Part shown: positions 12,260 to 21,533 of the stretch, in pieces
How the letters are laid out: each line of letters starts with the position of its first letter
Numbering within the stretch: position 1 is the stretch's first letter
DNA from: Aeromonas diversa CDC 2478-85
Lineage (GTDB): Bacteria; Pseudomonadota; Gammaproteobacteria; Enterobacterales; Aeromonadaceae
Assembly (NCBI RefSeq): GCF_000819805.1
Contig: NZ_CDCE01000027.1
Span: 1 to 64,000, forward strand
Direction of reading: 5' to 3'
Length of the DNA: 64,000 bases
Position numbers and translations under genes: made by a program
The notes under the pieces: generated by a model
Told to the model about the DNA's origin: nothing
Database searches by the model: none
Seen by the model: only the letters and a program-made list of their open reading frames with translations

Positions 12260-13509
12260 CCATGAGAACGACGCTGTATCCCCTGCTCTGCACCCTGCTC
12301 GCCACTTCGGCCGCCCACGCCTCCCAGGTGGAGGTTCAACACTGGTGGACCTCGGGGGGGGAGGCGCGCGCCGTCGAGGTGCTCAAGTCCATGTGGAAGG
12401 CCGAGGGTAACCAGTGGCAGGACTTCGCCATTCAGGGCGGGGGCGGCAAGAGCGCCATGACGGTGCTGAAAAGCCGGGCCCTGGCGGCCAACCCGCCCCA
12501 GGCGGCCCACCTCAAGGGGATCGAGCTGCGCGAGTGGGCCGGACTCGGCTTCCTGCGTCCGCTCGACCCCATGGCAGAGCACTTCGATTGGTATCGGGCC
12601 ATGCCGCCCCTGGTGCGCCAGACCCTGAGCCCGGACGGCGAGTTGGTGGCGGTGCCGACCGGCATCCACAGGGTGAACTGGCTCTGGATCAACCGCCGCC
12701 TGCTCACCGAAACCGGCCTGCAGCCCCCGACCGACTGGCCCAGCTTCATCACGCTGGCCGGACGGCTGAAGGCCAAGGGGATCACCCCGCTCGCCATCGG
12801 CAACGAGCCCTGGCAGCTTGCGGTCTTGTTCGAGTCGGTGGCTCTCGGTGAAGGGGGGGCCGAGTTCTACCGCAGGGCCTTCCTCGCACTCGACCCCGCC
12901 ACCCTGACCGGCCCCGACATGATCCGGGTGCTGGAGCGCTTCCAGCAGCTGCGCCCCTTCGTGCCGCAGGAGTTCGTCGGTCTGAAGTGGAACCAGGCCA
13001 CCACCCTGCTCGAGACCGGCGGCGCCGCCATGCAGGTGATGGGGGACTGGGTGAAGGGAGAGCTGAGTGCCGGCAACTATCGCCCCGGCGAAGATATCCT
13101 CTGCCTGCCGGCCCCGGGCAGCCAGGGGCTCTTCAGCTACAACATCGACTCCATCGCCATGTTCAAGGTGCGTGAGCCGGCCCAACTCCAGGCCCAGAGT
13201 GAGTTGGCCGAGCTCATCATGCGTCCCGACTTCCAGGCCCGCTTCAACCAGGCCAAGGGCTCGATCCCTGCGCTGGAGAAGGTCCCCATGAAGGGATTCG
13301 ACCGCTGCGCCATTCGCTCCCAAGCGGATTTCGAGCAGGCGCAACAGGGAGGCGCCCTGCTCCCCAGCATCGCCGAGGGGATGGCCCTGCCGACCCCGCT
13401 GCAACAGGCACTGATGGACGTGCTGGCCGCCTTCTTCAACGATCCCGCCGGCGATGCCAAGGCCACCGCAGAACGCATCGGTCGCGTCATCCGTTCGGCC
13501 AAGGGTTAA
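12256..13509 (+). CDS. Periplasmic carbohydrate-binding protein (ABC family 1) without permease
   Basis: 417 residues with a Sec signal peptide (TTLYPLLCTLLATSAAHAS, cleavage after AHA). The mature start VEVQHWWTSGGEARAVEVL and the stretch VPTGIHRVNWLWINRRLL are typical of glucose/mannose-type family-1 binding proteins (GtsA-like). It overlaps the kinase stop by ATGA. No permease or ATPase gene lies nearby, as the next gene is rstA. It may serve a remote transporter or act mainly as the ligand sensor for the kinase. The ATG at 12262 is an alternative start. Confidence 0.85.
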   Translation: MTMRTTLYPLLCTLLATSAAHASQVEVQHWWTSGGEARAVEVLKSMWKAEGNQWQDFAIQGGGGKSAMTVLKSRALAANPPQAAHLKGIELREWAGLGFLRPLDPMAEHFDWYRAMPPLVRQTLSPDGELVAVPTGIHRVNWLWINRRLLTETGLQPPTDWPSFITLAGRLKAKGITPLAIGNEPWQLAVLFESVALGEGGAEFYRRAFLALDPATLTGPDMIRVLERFQQLRPFVPQEFVGLKWNQATTLLETGGAAMQVMGDWVKGELSAGNYRPGEDILCLPAPGSQGLFSYNIDSIAMFKVREPAQLQAQSELAELIMRPDFQARFNQAKGSIPALEKVPMKGFDRCAIRSQADFEQAQQGGALLPSIAEGMALPTPLQQALMDVLAAFFNDPAGDAKATAERIGRVIRSAKG

Positions 13510-13577
13510 TAAGCGCCTCTTCCCTATGGTCACCAGCCGGGTATGCTGTCAACAGACCGACCCGAGATGGTGGCCCC

Positions 13578-14285
13578 ATGCATCGCATCCTGTTTGTTGA
13601 AGACGACCCCGATATCGGCCAGCTGGTCACTGGCTGGCTATCTCGCCACGAGATGGAAGTGATCCTCGAGCCGCGTGGGGATCGGGCCCTGGCCAGGGTG
13701 GAGGAGGTGCGGCCCGATCTGGTGCTGCTCGACATCATGTTACCGGGCCAGGACGGCCTCTCTCTATGCCGGGATCTGCGCCCGCGCTTTGCCGGCCCGA
13801 TCGTCATGCTCACCTCGCTCGACAGCGACATGAACCAGATCCTCAGCCTGGAGCTGGGGGCCAACGACTACATCCTCAAGACCACGCCCCCCTCCGTGCT
13901 GCTGGCCCGGCTGCGGGTCCAGTTCCGTCAGCAGGGGCAGGCACCACAGCCGGTCGCGCCGAACACCTCACCCCAGCGCCTGCGGTTCGGCCGGTTGCAG
14001 ATCGACGGCCCGGGGCGAGACGTGCGCCTCGATGGCGACAGTATCCCGCTCTCCACCGCCGATTTTGACCTGTTGTGGGAACTGGCCTGCCACGCCGGCC
14101 AGATCCTGGGGCGCGACGCCCTGTTTCGCAATCTGCGCGGCCGCGACTACGACGGCCAGGATCGCAGCATGGATGTGGCCATCTCGCGCCTGCGACGCAA
14201 GCTGGGCGATGACACCAATAACCCGACCCGCATCAAGACGGTGCGCCAGAAGGGCTACCTGTTGGTCCCCCACGCCTGGGAATAA
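13578..14285 (+). CDS. rstA: Response regulator RstA
   Basis: 235 residues, strongly resembling E. coli RstA from memory: ILFVEDDPDIGQLV, EPRGD, DLVLLDIMLPGQDGLSLCRDLR, LTSLDSDMN and YILKTTPP are near-identical blocks. The unusual KTTPP after the conserved Lys is an RstA hallmark. Receiver domain 1-115, winged-helix domain 140-232 (VAISRLRRKLGDD, IKTVRQKGYLLVPHAWE). RstA is phosphorylated by RstB and in enterobacteria activates acid-shock and iron-related genes through the TACATNTNGTTACA box. It lies 39 bases before rstB, and such a box lies before the Asr-like gene at 15705. Confidence 0.92.
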   Translation: MHRILFVEDDPDIGQLVTGWLSRHEMEVILEPRGDRALARVEEVRPDLVLLDIMLPGQDGLSLCRDLRPRFAGPIVMLTSLDSDMNQILSLELGANDYILKTTPPSVLLARLRVQFRQQGQAPQPVAPNTSPQRLRFGRLQIDGPGRDVRLDGDSIPLSTADFDLLWELACHAGQILGRDALFRNLRGRDYDGQDRSMDVAISRLRRKLGDDTNNPTRIKTVRQKGYLLVPHAWE

Positions 14286-14324
14286 CCGGAGCCTGCGGCT
14301 CGCCAACCACGGGAGAAGTCGTCC

Positions 14325-15650
14325 ATGCGTCGTCTGTTCATCCAGTTCTATCTGCTGCTGATCGGCTGTTTCACCCTGGCCATCCTGCTGGTCGGCATGG
14401 TCTACCAGGTCAGCGCCGAACGGGCGGGGGATCGCTATCTGGAGCGGATGATGCAAGGCTCCCTCGGCCTGCTCACCGGCGAGCTGGCCCGTCTGCCGCC
14501 ACAGCACTGGAGCACCCGCCTGGCAGAGCAGAGCCGCCAGCTCACCCTGCCGTTGCAGATAGGGGCCCTCACCAACCAGCCCCTGGCCAGTGAGGACCAG
14601 GCCTTTCTCGAGGCGGGCAACATCGTCATCGTCAAAGAGGATGACACCTTCCTGCAGCGCATCCCCGGCACCGATCAGGTGCTGATCGTCGGCCCCGTCC
14701 CCTATCTCTCTTATCTGCATGAGCTGCACTGGGTCGACGTCGGCCTGTTGCTGGCCATCGGCCTCTCCCTCGGCCTGCCGATCCTGCTCTGGCTACGCCC
14801 TCACTGGCACGGTCTGCTGGCTCTGGAGCAGACTGCCCGGCGCCTCGGCCGCGGGGATCTCACCGCCCGCAGCCGACTTCCCGCCGGCAGCAGCCTGGCG
14901 CGCATGGGTCAGACCCTGGACCAGATGGCCGCCCAGCTGGAGACGCTCATCAACGGCAAGAAACAACTCACCGACGCCATCGCCCATGAGCTGCGCACCC
15001 CCCTGGTGCGATTGCAGTATCGCCTCGCCATGCTCGAGCCGCCGCCCCCCGAGACCGAGCGGCTGGCCCTGGCGCGAGACCTGGCCGCCCTCGACACCCT
15101 GATCGACGAGATGCTCACCTACGCCCGCCTCGATCGCCCCGAGATGCCATTGCAGCCGGTCGATATCGAACTCTGCGCCTGGGCCAGGCTTCACCTGCTC
15201 GACTGGCAGGCCCTCAGCCCGGACAAGTCGCTGACCCTGCACTGCCCGGACTCTCCCCTCCCCTGGTGCGGGGATGAGCGGCTGCTGACCCGGGCGGTGG
15301 AGAACCTGGTGCGCAACGCCCTGCGCCATGCCCACCAGGCGGTGCATCTGACCCTGAGCCTGGGCCCGGAGGCCTGTCTGGTGGAGGTACAAGACGACGG
15401 GGCCGGCATCCCGATGGAGCACGCCAGCCGCATCTTCGAGCCCTTCGTGCGCCTCGACGAGAGTCGCGATCGCCGCACCGGTGGTGCCGGGCTGGGGCTG
15501 GCCATAGTGCGCAGCATAGCCCGCCGCCACGGTGGCGACGTCCAGCTACTGCCTGGCATCGGCGGCGCCCACTTCTGCCTGACGCTGCCTGTACATATGG
15601 ATACAAACCGTCACCAGCCGCTCACTGAACCGTTGGCGAAGCAGCCCTAG
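14325..15650 (+). CDS. rstB: Sensor histidine kinase RstB
   Basis: 441 residues, close to E. coli RstB (433). TM1 (about 5-27), a small periplasmic domain, TM2 near 138-156, HAMP, H-box DAIAHELRTPLVRLQ (His near 224), N-box ENLVRNALRHA, G1 DDGAGIP, F-box FEPFVRLDE and G2 GGAGLGLAIV. Partner of RstA. Start MRRLFIQFYLLLIG has a GGGAGAAG ribosome site. The last ~20 codons contain the putative RstA box of the next gene, so regulation of the downstream gene is embedded in coding sequence. Confidence 0.92.
   Translation: MRRLFIQFYLLLIGCFTLAILLVGMVYQVSAERAGDRYLERMMQGSLGLLTGELARLPPQHWSTRLAEQSRQLTLPLQIGALTNQPLASEDQAFLEAGNIVIVKEDDTFLQRIPGTDQVLIVGPVPYLSYLHELHWVDVGLLLAIGLSLGLPILLWLRPHWHGLLALEQTARRLGRGDLTARSRLPAGSSLARMGQTLDQMAAQLETLINGKKQLTDAIAHELRTPLVRLQYRLAMLEPPPPETERLALARDLAALDTLIDEMLTYARLDRPEMPLQPVDIELCAWARLHLLDWQALSPDKSLTLHCPDSPLPWCGDERLLTRAVENLVRNALRHAHQAVHLTLSLGPEACLVEVQDDGAGIPMEHASRIFEPFVRLDESRDRRTGGAGLGLAIVRSIARRHGGDVQLLPGIGGAHFCLTLPVHMDTNRHQPLTEPLAKQP
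15592..15605 (+). promoter_or_regulatory. Putative RstA box
   Basis: TACATATGGATACA matches the published E. coli RstA box TACATNTNGTTACA at 11 of 12 defined positions (A for T at position 10). It lies inside the 3' end of rstB and 100 bases before the Asr-like start. In E. coli asr is a known direct RstA target, which supports the reading. A TAGGAT at 15648-15653 could be the -10; no good -35 was seen, as expected for an activated promoter. Confidence 0.7.
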
Positions 15651-15704
15651 GATGAAGTCATGGAGCAAGCCTCCATGTCATCAACCCGCACGAGGAACTG
15701 GAAA

Positions 15705-15887
15705 ATGAAAAAGCTGATCCCCCTGAGCCTGGCTGCTCTCTTCGCCCTGACCTCCGGCTTCACCATGGCGGCCACACCGGCCAAGGCTGCCGCCCCCCAA
15801 GCGACCCAGACCAAGGTCGTGAAAAAGCATCACAAGGCGGCCCACGCCAAGACGCCTGCCGTCAAGGTAGCCCCCAAGACCAAGTAA
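15705..15887 (+). CDS. Small secreted Asr-like (acid shock) protein
   Basis: 60 residues from ATG 15705, preceded by GAGGAAC. The signal peptide MKKLIPLSLAALFALTSG ends near MAA; the mature part consists of Ala, Lys, Pro, Thr and His (KVVKKHHKAAHAKTPAVKV), the same low-complexity basic composition as E. coli Asr, but shorter. Asr helps enterobacteria survive acid in the periplasm. Position right behind rstAB and behind an RstA box supports the assignment. Composition alone would not prove homology. The in-frame upstream ATG at 15660 gives a poor signal peptide and is rejected. Confidence 0.7.
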   Translation: MKKLIPLSLAALFALTSGFTMAATPAKAAAPQATQTKVVKKHHKAAHAKTPAVKVAPKTK

Positions 15888-15911
15888 TCTATCGACCAAG
15901 CTCCCGTAATG

Positions 15912-15946
15912 AGAAGGGGCCCCGACATGGGGCCCCTTCTGTTTTC
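15912..15946. terminator. Strong bidirectional terminator between Asr-like gene and malic enzyme
   Basis: 12-base perfect arms AGAAGGGGCCCC (15912-15923) and GGGGCCCCTTCT (15929-15940), loop GACAT, then GTTTT. It serves the plus-strand Asr-like gene and probably the convergent malic enzyme gene. Confidence 0.9.
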
Positions 15947-15965
15947 AGGGTATCTGAACCCTGGC

Positions 15966-17210
15966 TCATGCCAGCATGTAGTCGGCCGGCAGCTCGATAC
16001 GCGCCACGCCGGATTCCACCGCAGCCAGGGCCACGGCGCGGGCGACGCGCGGCAGCAGGCGGGCGTCCATCGGCTTGGGGATCACGTAGTCGCGACCAAA
16101 CGACAGGGCGTCCACCCCGGCGGCACGCAGCACCTCGGCCGGCACCGGCTCCTTGGCCAGGGCGCGGATCGCCTCGACCGCGGCCACCTTCATGGCGTCG
16201 TTGATGCGGCTGGCGCGAGCGTCCAGGGCACCGCGGAAGATGAAGGGGAAGCAGAGCACGTTGTTGATCTGGTTCGGGTAATCCGAACGGCCGGTGCCCA
16301 TGATGAGATCGTCACGCACCGACTTGGCCAGCTCGGGTCTGATCTCCGGATCCGGGTTGGAGCAGGCGAAGATGACCGGGTTCGGCGCCATCAGGGCGAC
16401 CGCCTCGACCGGCAGCACGTCCGGGCCGGAGACGCCGACGAACACGTCCGCTCCCTTGATCACCTCTTCCAGGGTACGCATGTCGGTGTTGTTGGCGAAC
16501 AGAGCCTTGTACTCGTTCAGATCGTCGCGGCGGGTGTGGATCACCCCCTTACGGTCGAGCATGTAGATCTTCTCGCGCATGGCGCCGCACTTGATCAGCA
16601 GCTCCATACAGGCGACGGCGGCGGCGCCGGCCCCCATGCAGACGATGCGGCTCTCTTCGATGCGCTTGCCCTGGATCTCGAGGGCGTTGAGCAGACCGGC
16701 GGCGGTGACGATGGCGGTGCCGTGCTGATCATCGTGGAACACAGGCACGTTGCAGCGCTCGATCAGGGCCTGCTCGATGGCGAAGCACTCGGGCGCCTTG
16801 ATGTCTTCCAGATTGATGCCACCGAAGGTGTCGGCGATGGCCGCCACCGTGTTGATGAACTCTTCATTGGTGCGGTGCTTGACCTCGATGTCGATGGCAT
16901 CGATGCCGGCAAAGCGCTTGAACAGCAGGGCCTTGCCCTCCATCACCGGCTTGGAGGCGAGCGGTCCCAGGTTGCCCAGCCCCAGGATGGCGGTGCCGTT
17001 GGAGATGACCGCCACCAGGTTGCCCTTGGCGGTGTACTTGTAGGCATCATCCGGGTTGGCGGCGATTTCGCGCACCGGCTCGGCCACGCCCGGGCTGTAG
17101 GCCAGCGCCAGATCGCGGGCAGTCTCCGCCGGCTTGGTGAGTTCGATGGCAATCTTCCCGGGTACGGGAAGGGCGTGGTAGTCGAGTGCCTGTTGGCGCA
17201 GATCGGACAT
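15966..17210 (-). CDS. Malic enzyme, short form without phosphotransacetylase domain
   Basis: 414 residues. N-terminal malic domain with [36 protein letters not shown] and [13 protein letters not shown], catalytic region [14 protein letters not shown], and NAD(P)-binding [13 protein letters not shown] plus SNPDPEI and [12 protein letters not shown]. It decarboxylates malate to pyruvate in the cytoplasm. It is like the N-terminal part of E. coli MaeB (759 residues) but lacks the phosphotransacetylase-like extension, as in many short bacterial malic enzymes (YtsJ type). Cofactor preference cannot be read safely. Monocistronic, with its own ribosome site GGGGTTCCCC region upstream being weak. 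Confidence 0.9.
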   Translation of the reverse strand: MSDLRQQALDYHALPVPGKIAIELTKPAETARDLALAYSPGVAEPVREIAANPDDAYKYTAKGNLVAVISNGTAILGLGNLGPLASKPVMEGKALLFKRFAGIDAIDIEVKHRTNEEFINTVAAIADTFGGINLEDIKAPECFAIEQALIERCNVPVFHDDQHGTAIVTAAGLLNALEIQGKRIEESRIVCMGAGAAAVACMELLIKCGAMREKIYMLDRKGVIHTRRDDLNEYKALFANNTDMRTLEEVIKGADVFVGVSGPDVLPVEAVALMAPNPVIFACSNPDPEIRPELAKSVRDDLIMGTGRSDYPNQINNVLCFPFIFRGALDARASRINDAMKVAAVEAIRALAKEPVPAEVLRAAGVDALSFGRDYVIPKPMDARLLPRVARAVALAAVESGVARIELPADYMLA

Positions 17211-17398
17211 GGGGAACCCCGATACGGTATTGGATTTTCACGTAATAGTTGTGTTTTGCCCCGCCGGCAAGCCGGCGAGGGGTAGGATCATAAAGAAAAG
17301 GGTTCCCCATGCCCAGCAGATAATATGGCCAAAAAGCCTGGGCGGACCAGCACCGCCGCAGCTTATCCTGCGATCAACTACCAACTTGGAGGTATCAA

Positions 17399-18832
17399 TC
17401 AGTCCAGCACCGGAATGCCACTCTGGGTCTCGGCCAGCTTGGCGATCGCCTCGGTCATCCCCTGGAAGATGAAGAGGTGGAACGGCAGCATGGCGATCCA
17501 ATAGCCTAGCCCCCAGGCCCCCTGCGGGTGCCAGTGGGCGGTGACGGTGAGCCGGGTCAGGCCGGATCGCTCGGGAACGATGACAAATTCCAACCGCCCC
17601 ACCCCGGGGGCCTTCATGTTGAACAGCAGATCGAGCCGTCGCCCCTCCTCCACCCCCAGGATCTCCCAGGAGTCGAGCCTGTCCCCCTTGGTGAAGCGGG
17701 TCGGGTCGCTGCGCCCGTACTGGCGCGCCGGACCGCCTATCAGGTGATCCATCCACTCGCGCACGCTCCACAGGCCGTTCATGTAGAAGTAGCGTCGCTC
17801 GCCACCGAGCCCCTGCAGCGCCTGCCACAGTGCCTCCGGCGGGGCGAGGGAGAGGGCGGTGCCACTCGCGGTGCGGTCATAGAAGCCGTACTCGGGATGG
17901 CGCCAGCGCAGGCCGAGGGGGGTTTCTTCTCCGTGTTGCTCGGCACCGAGGCGCTGCTCGAGGCCGAGCGCCTCGCCGAGGGCCTCGTCAAAATCGAGCA
18001 GGCGCTGGGGCAAGAGGGCACGCAGCGGTCCATCGTCGGCCGGGATGTCGTGCTTGAGCCCACCCACCAGCGCCTTGGCCACCGGCTGGGGCACAGAGGT
18101 GGCAAACTGCAGCCACCAGGCCGACAGACGCGGGGTGAGCCAAGGGATAGGCAGGATCGGGCAGCGCTTGCCGATGTGGGCCGCGAAACGCTCGAGCTGC
18201 TGCTGATAGCTGAGCAGCGCGGGACCGGCCGCGTTGAGGATGGTCCCGTCGACCCCCTCGGCCTCGATCAGGCCGGCCAGGTAGTAGAGCAGGTTGGAGA
18301 GGGCGATGGGCGGGGTGCGCGAGCGTACCCACTTGGGGGTCACCATCAGGGGCAGGTTGAACACCAGATCGCGCATCACCTCGAAGGCGGCCGAACCCGG
18401 ACCTATGATGATGCCGGCGCGCAGCTCCACGGTCGGCACGCCGGCGGCCCGAAACAGCTCGCCGCACAGGCGCCGCGAGTTGAGGTGGCGGCTCTCGCAG
18501 CGTTCCGGCTGGATGGCGCCGAGGTAGACGATGCGGCGCACCCCGGCGGCGCGGGCAGCGGCGGCGAAGTTCTTCACCCCCTGCTGCTCGAGGCGATGAA
18601 AACCGGGGCCAGCGCCCATGGCATGCACCAGATAGAAGACGGTATCGACCCCTGCCAGGGCCGGGCCCAGGGTGGCCGGGTCCAGGCTGTCGGCGTGCCG
18701 GAAGGCGACCCCGGGTGGCAGACGGCAGGGGCGGCGCGCGGCCGCGATGACGGTATGGCCCTGCGCGAGCAGGTGGGGTACCAGGTAGGAGCCGACATAG
18801 CCGGCGGCCCCCATGACCAGACAGGTCCGCAT
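17399..18832 (-). CDS. SDR-family NAD(P)-binding oxidoreductase with C-terminal DUF2867 domain
   Basis: 477 residues. N-terminus MRTCLVMGAAGYVGSYLVPHLL is an atypical SDR Rossmann motif (GxxGxxG), followed by VDTVFYLVHAMGAGPGFHRLEQQGVKNFAAAARAAGVRRIVYLGAI, typical of YbjT/Rv0187-like proteins. The last ~150 residues (YFYMNGLWSVREWMDHLIGG onward) match the DUF2867 pattern. Substrate unknown. Start 18832 is chosen over 18883 because the dinucleotide motif begins there and AGGAG lies upstream. It stands alone on the minus strand between the malic enzyme and the rpmE terminator. Confidence 0.8.
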   Translation of the reverse strand: MRTCLVMGAAGYVGSYLVPHLLAQGHTVIAAARRPCRLPPGVAFRHADSLDPATLGPALAGVDTVFYLVHAMGAGPGFHRLEQQGVKNFAAAARAAGVRRIVYLGAIQPERCESRHLNSRRLCGELFRAAGVPTVELRAGIIIGPGSAAFEVMRDLVFNLPLMVTPKWVRSRTPPIALSNLLYYLAGLIEAEGVDGTILNAAGPALLSYQQQLERFAAHIGKRCPILPIPWLTPRLSAWWLQFATSVPQPVAKALVGGLKHDIPADDGPLRALLPQRLLDFDEALGEALGLEQRLGAEQHGEETPLGLRWRHPEYGFYDRTASGTALSLAPPEALWQALQGLGGERRYFYMNGLWSVREWMDHLIGGPARQYGRSDPTRFTKGDRLDSWEILGVEEGRRLDLLFNMKAPGVGRLEFVIVPERSGLTRLTVTAHWHPQGAWGLGYWIAMLPFHLFIFQGMTEAIAKLAETQSGIPVLD

Positions 18833-18883
18833 CAGATTCTCCTCGGGTGCGATTGCACCCCACCTTAGGAGAAAGCCGGGCAC

Positions 18884-18912
18884 AAAAAAAGCGCCCGATG
18901 GGCGCTTTTTTT
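18884..18912 (-). terminator. Terminator after rpmE
   Basis: GCGCCC (18891-18896) and GGGCGC (18900-18905) with a 3-base loop, flanked by seven A and seven T, so it can act on either strand. It sits 15 bases past the rpmE stop. Confidence 0.9.
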
Positions 18913-18926
18913 CGACTCAGTGTGGC

Positions 18927-19142
18927 TTATTTCTTACCAGCCAGGGCACCGAAACGCTTGTTGAACTTGTCTACGCGGCCGCCGCTGGACACTTCCTTCT
19001 GCTTACCGGTGTAGAAGGGGTGGCACTCGGAGCATACGTCCAGGTTCAGATCCTTGGCGATGGTGGAGCGAGTCTTGATGATGTTACCGCAAGAGCACTT
19101 GGCGGTGATTTCAACGTATTCCGGATGGATACCAGCTTTCAT
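18927..19142 (-). CDS. rpmE: 50S ribosomal protein L31, zinc-binding form
   Basis: 71 residues. [27 protein letters not shown] with CSC near 16-18 and CSEC near 37-40 gives the four-cysteine zinc site that separates the C+ form of L31 from the zinc-independent YkgM type. It bridges ribosomal subunits. Start at 19142 rather than the TTG six bases upstream, with AGAGGTTGTCC before it. Divergent from priA, as in E. coli. Confidence 0.96.
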   Translation of the reverse strand: MKAGIHPEYVEITAKCSCGNIIKTRSTIAKDLNLDVCSECHPFYTGKQKEVSSGGRVDKFNKRFGALAGKK

Positions 19143-19291
19143 GGACAACCTCTAAGATATAAGCCGTGTCGCCATCCGAGCCTTGGGTCGGACACCACAC
19201 GATTATTGAACACAGTTTCAAAGGCAGCGAATAATATAGGAAACGCCTGAGCTCAGGCAAGTGGCCCCGCGGAAAAAATAGGCAATCTTTG

Positions 19292-21499
19292 GTGAATTCC
19301 TCCAACAAGCTGGATCTGGTTCGTGTCGCCGTGCCGGTGCCCCTGCGCCGTCCCTTCGACTATCTCTGTCCTCGTCCCCTTCCGACTCCCGGCTGCCGGG
19401 TCGAGATCCCCTTCGGCCACCAGACCCTGGTGGCACTCGTGGTCGACCACCCGACCGAGAGCGCCCTGCCTAGGGAGAAGCTCAAACCGGTCAAACAGGT
19501 GCTCGATGCCACCCCCGTGCTCGGCCCCGATATCCTGGCCCTGATGCAGTGGAGCGCCAGCTACTACCAGTACCCCCTCGGTGAGGTGCTGGCGGTGGCC
19601 CTGCCGGTGCTGGTGCGCAAGGGGGAGCCGGCCGCCTATCGGGAGCTGGAGTTCTGGTTCGCCACCGAGGCCGGGCAAGCCTGCGATATCAACGAGCTCA
19701 AGCGCGCACCCAAGCAGCAACAGGCATTGGCCCTGCTGCGTCAGGGGCCGCAAACCCCCTCGGCCCTGCGCCAGGAGGAGGTGCAATCCGCCGCCGTCAC
19801 GGCGCTGGAGAAGAAGGGGCTGGTCGAGAGGCGCAGCCTGGAACCCAGCCATCCGACCGACTGGGCCGAGCGCCTCAGCTGTGACGGCGCCCTGCATCTG
19901 AGCACAGAGCAGGCACTGGCGGTCTCGGCGGTCACCAGCCAGCGGGATCGCTTCAACGCCTTCCTGCTCGAGGGGATCACCGGCTCGGGCAAGACCGAGG
20001 TGTACCTGAGCATCCTCGAGCCCCTGCTACGGGAAGGGAAACAGGCGCTGGTCATGGTGCCGGAAATCGGCCTCACCCCCCAGACCATCAACCGCTTCAA
20101 GCGCCGTTTCAACGTGCCTGTGGTGGCCATGCACTCGGGGATGAACGACCGGGAGCGGCTCGACGCCTGGCTCGCCTGCCGTGACGGGGGCGCCGCCATC
20201 CTCATCGGCACCCGCTCCACCGTCTTCACCCCCTTCAAGCGTCTCGGCATCATCATCATCGACGAGGAGCACGACGCCTCGTTCAAGCAGCAGGAGGGGT
20301 TCCGCTACCACGCCCGGGATCTCGCCGTGATGCGCGCCCACCGGGCCGGTATCCCGATCCTGCTCGGCTCGGCCACTCCGTCGCTAGAGAGTCTGCATAA
20401 CGCCCGCGGCGGCAAGTATCACCACCTGCGCCTGACCCGGCGCGCCGGCAACGCCACCAAGGCGCGCCAGGTGATTCTGGACATCAAGAATGTGCGACTG
20501 CAGGCCGGGCTTTCGCCCCAGCTGGAGCGGCTGATGGCCGAGCACCTGGCCGCCGGCAACCAGGTGATGCTGTTTCTCAACCGGCGCGGCTATGCGCCGG
20601 CCCTGATCTGCCACCAGTGCGGCTGGAGCGCCGCCTGCGAGCGGTGCGACGCCTGGTACACCTGGCACCAGGCCGGGCGACGGCTGCACTGCCACCACTG
20701 CGACAGCGTGCGGCCCCTGCCCCATTCCTGCCCCGAGTGCGGCAGCCATGAGCTGATCGGCTCCGGAGTCGGTACCGAGCAGCTCGAACAGCTGCTGACG
20801 ACCCTGTTTCCCCACTATCCAGTGGTACGCATCGACCGCGACAGCACGGCCCGCAAGGGGGAGCTGGAGAGCCACCTGGAGGGGATCAGGAGCGGTCACT
20901 ACAAGATCCTCATCGGCACCCAGATGCTGGCCAAGGGGCACCACTTCCCCGACGTCACCCTGGTCGGTCTCATCGACGTGGACGGCGCCCTCTTCTCGGC
21001 GGATTTTCGCGCCGCCGAGCGCCTCGCCCAGCTCTACACCCAGGTGGCCGGTCGCGCCGGGCGGGCCAGCAAGCCGGGGCTGGTGGTGCTGCAGAGCCAC
21101 CATCCGGAGCATGCCCTGCTGCAGGACCTGACCCAGAACGGTTACGACCACTTCGCCGACACCGCCCTCAAGGAGCGCCGTCTGCTGAGCCTGCCCCCCT
21201 TCAGCCACCAGGCCCTGTTCAAGGCCGAGGCCACCGGCCAGAGCGAGGTGCACGGCTTTCTGACCCGCCTCGCCGAGACCTTGCGCCTGGCACGCCTGCC
21301 GGGGCTGCAGGTGATCGGCCCTCTGAGCGCCACCATGGAGCGTAAGGCCGGCAAGTACCGCATGCACCTGATGGTGCAGGCGCCGGTCCGCGCCGCCCTG
21401 GCCCAGCTGCTGGAGTGGGTCATCACCGAGCTGGAAGCCTGGCCCGAGACCAAACGGGTGCGCTGGGTGGTGGACGTGGACCCCATCGAGTTGGGCTAG
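19292..21499 (+). CDS. priA: Primosomal replication restart helicase PriA
   Basis: 735 residues. N-terminal 3'-DNA-binding domain (VRVAVPVPLRRPFDYL), then the DEXH helicase with Walker A GITGSGKTEVY and IIIDEEHDASFKQ, the zinc cluster CHQCGW..CERC..CHHCD..CPECGS around residues 445-490, and helicase motifs GTQMLAKGHHFPDVTLVGLIDVD and QVAGRAGR. PriA reloads the replisome at stalled forks. GTG at 19292 is my preferred start, with TTG at 19289 immediately before it; ribosome-site evidence is weak for both. Confidence 0.95.
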   Translation: MNSSNKLDLVRVAVPVPLRRPFDYLCPRPLPTPGCRVEIPFGHQTLVALVVDHPTESALPREKLKPVKQVLDATPVLGPDILALMQWSASYYQYPLGEVLAVALPVLVRKGEPAAYRELEFWFATEAGQACDINELKRAPKQQQALALLRQGPQTPSALRQEEVQSAAVTALEKKGLVERRSLEPSHPTDWAERLSCDGALHLSTEQALAVSAVTSQRDRFNAFLLEGITGSGKTEVYLSILEPLLREGKQALVMVPEIGLTPQTINRFKRRFNVPVVAMHSGMNDRERLDAWLACRDGGAAILIGTRSTVFTPFKRLGIIIIDEEHDASFKQQEGFRYHARDLAVMRAHRAGIPILLGSATPSLESLHNARGGKYHHLRLTRRAGNATKARQVILDIKNVRLQAGLSPQLERLMAEHLAAGNQVMLFLNRRGYAPALICHQCGWSAACERCDAWYTWHQAGRRLHCHHCDSVRPLPHSCPECGSHELIGSGVGTEQLEQLLTTLFPHYPVVRIDRDSTARKGELESHLEGIRSGHYKILIGTQMLAKGHHFPDVTLVGLIDVDGALFSADFRAAERLAQLYTQVAGRAGRASKPGLVVLQSHHPEHALLQDLTQNGYDHFADTALKERRLLSLPPFSHQALFKAEATGQSEVHGFLTRLAETLRLARLPGLQVIGPLSATMERKAGKYRMHLMVQAPVRAALAQLLEWVITELEAWPETKRVRWVVDVDPIELG

Positions 21500-21533
21500 C
21501 CACTGCGTCATACTGGCCGGCATCGAGTATCAG

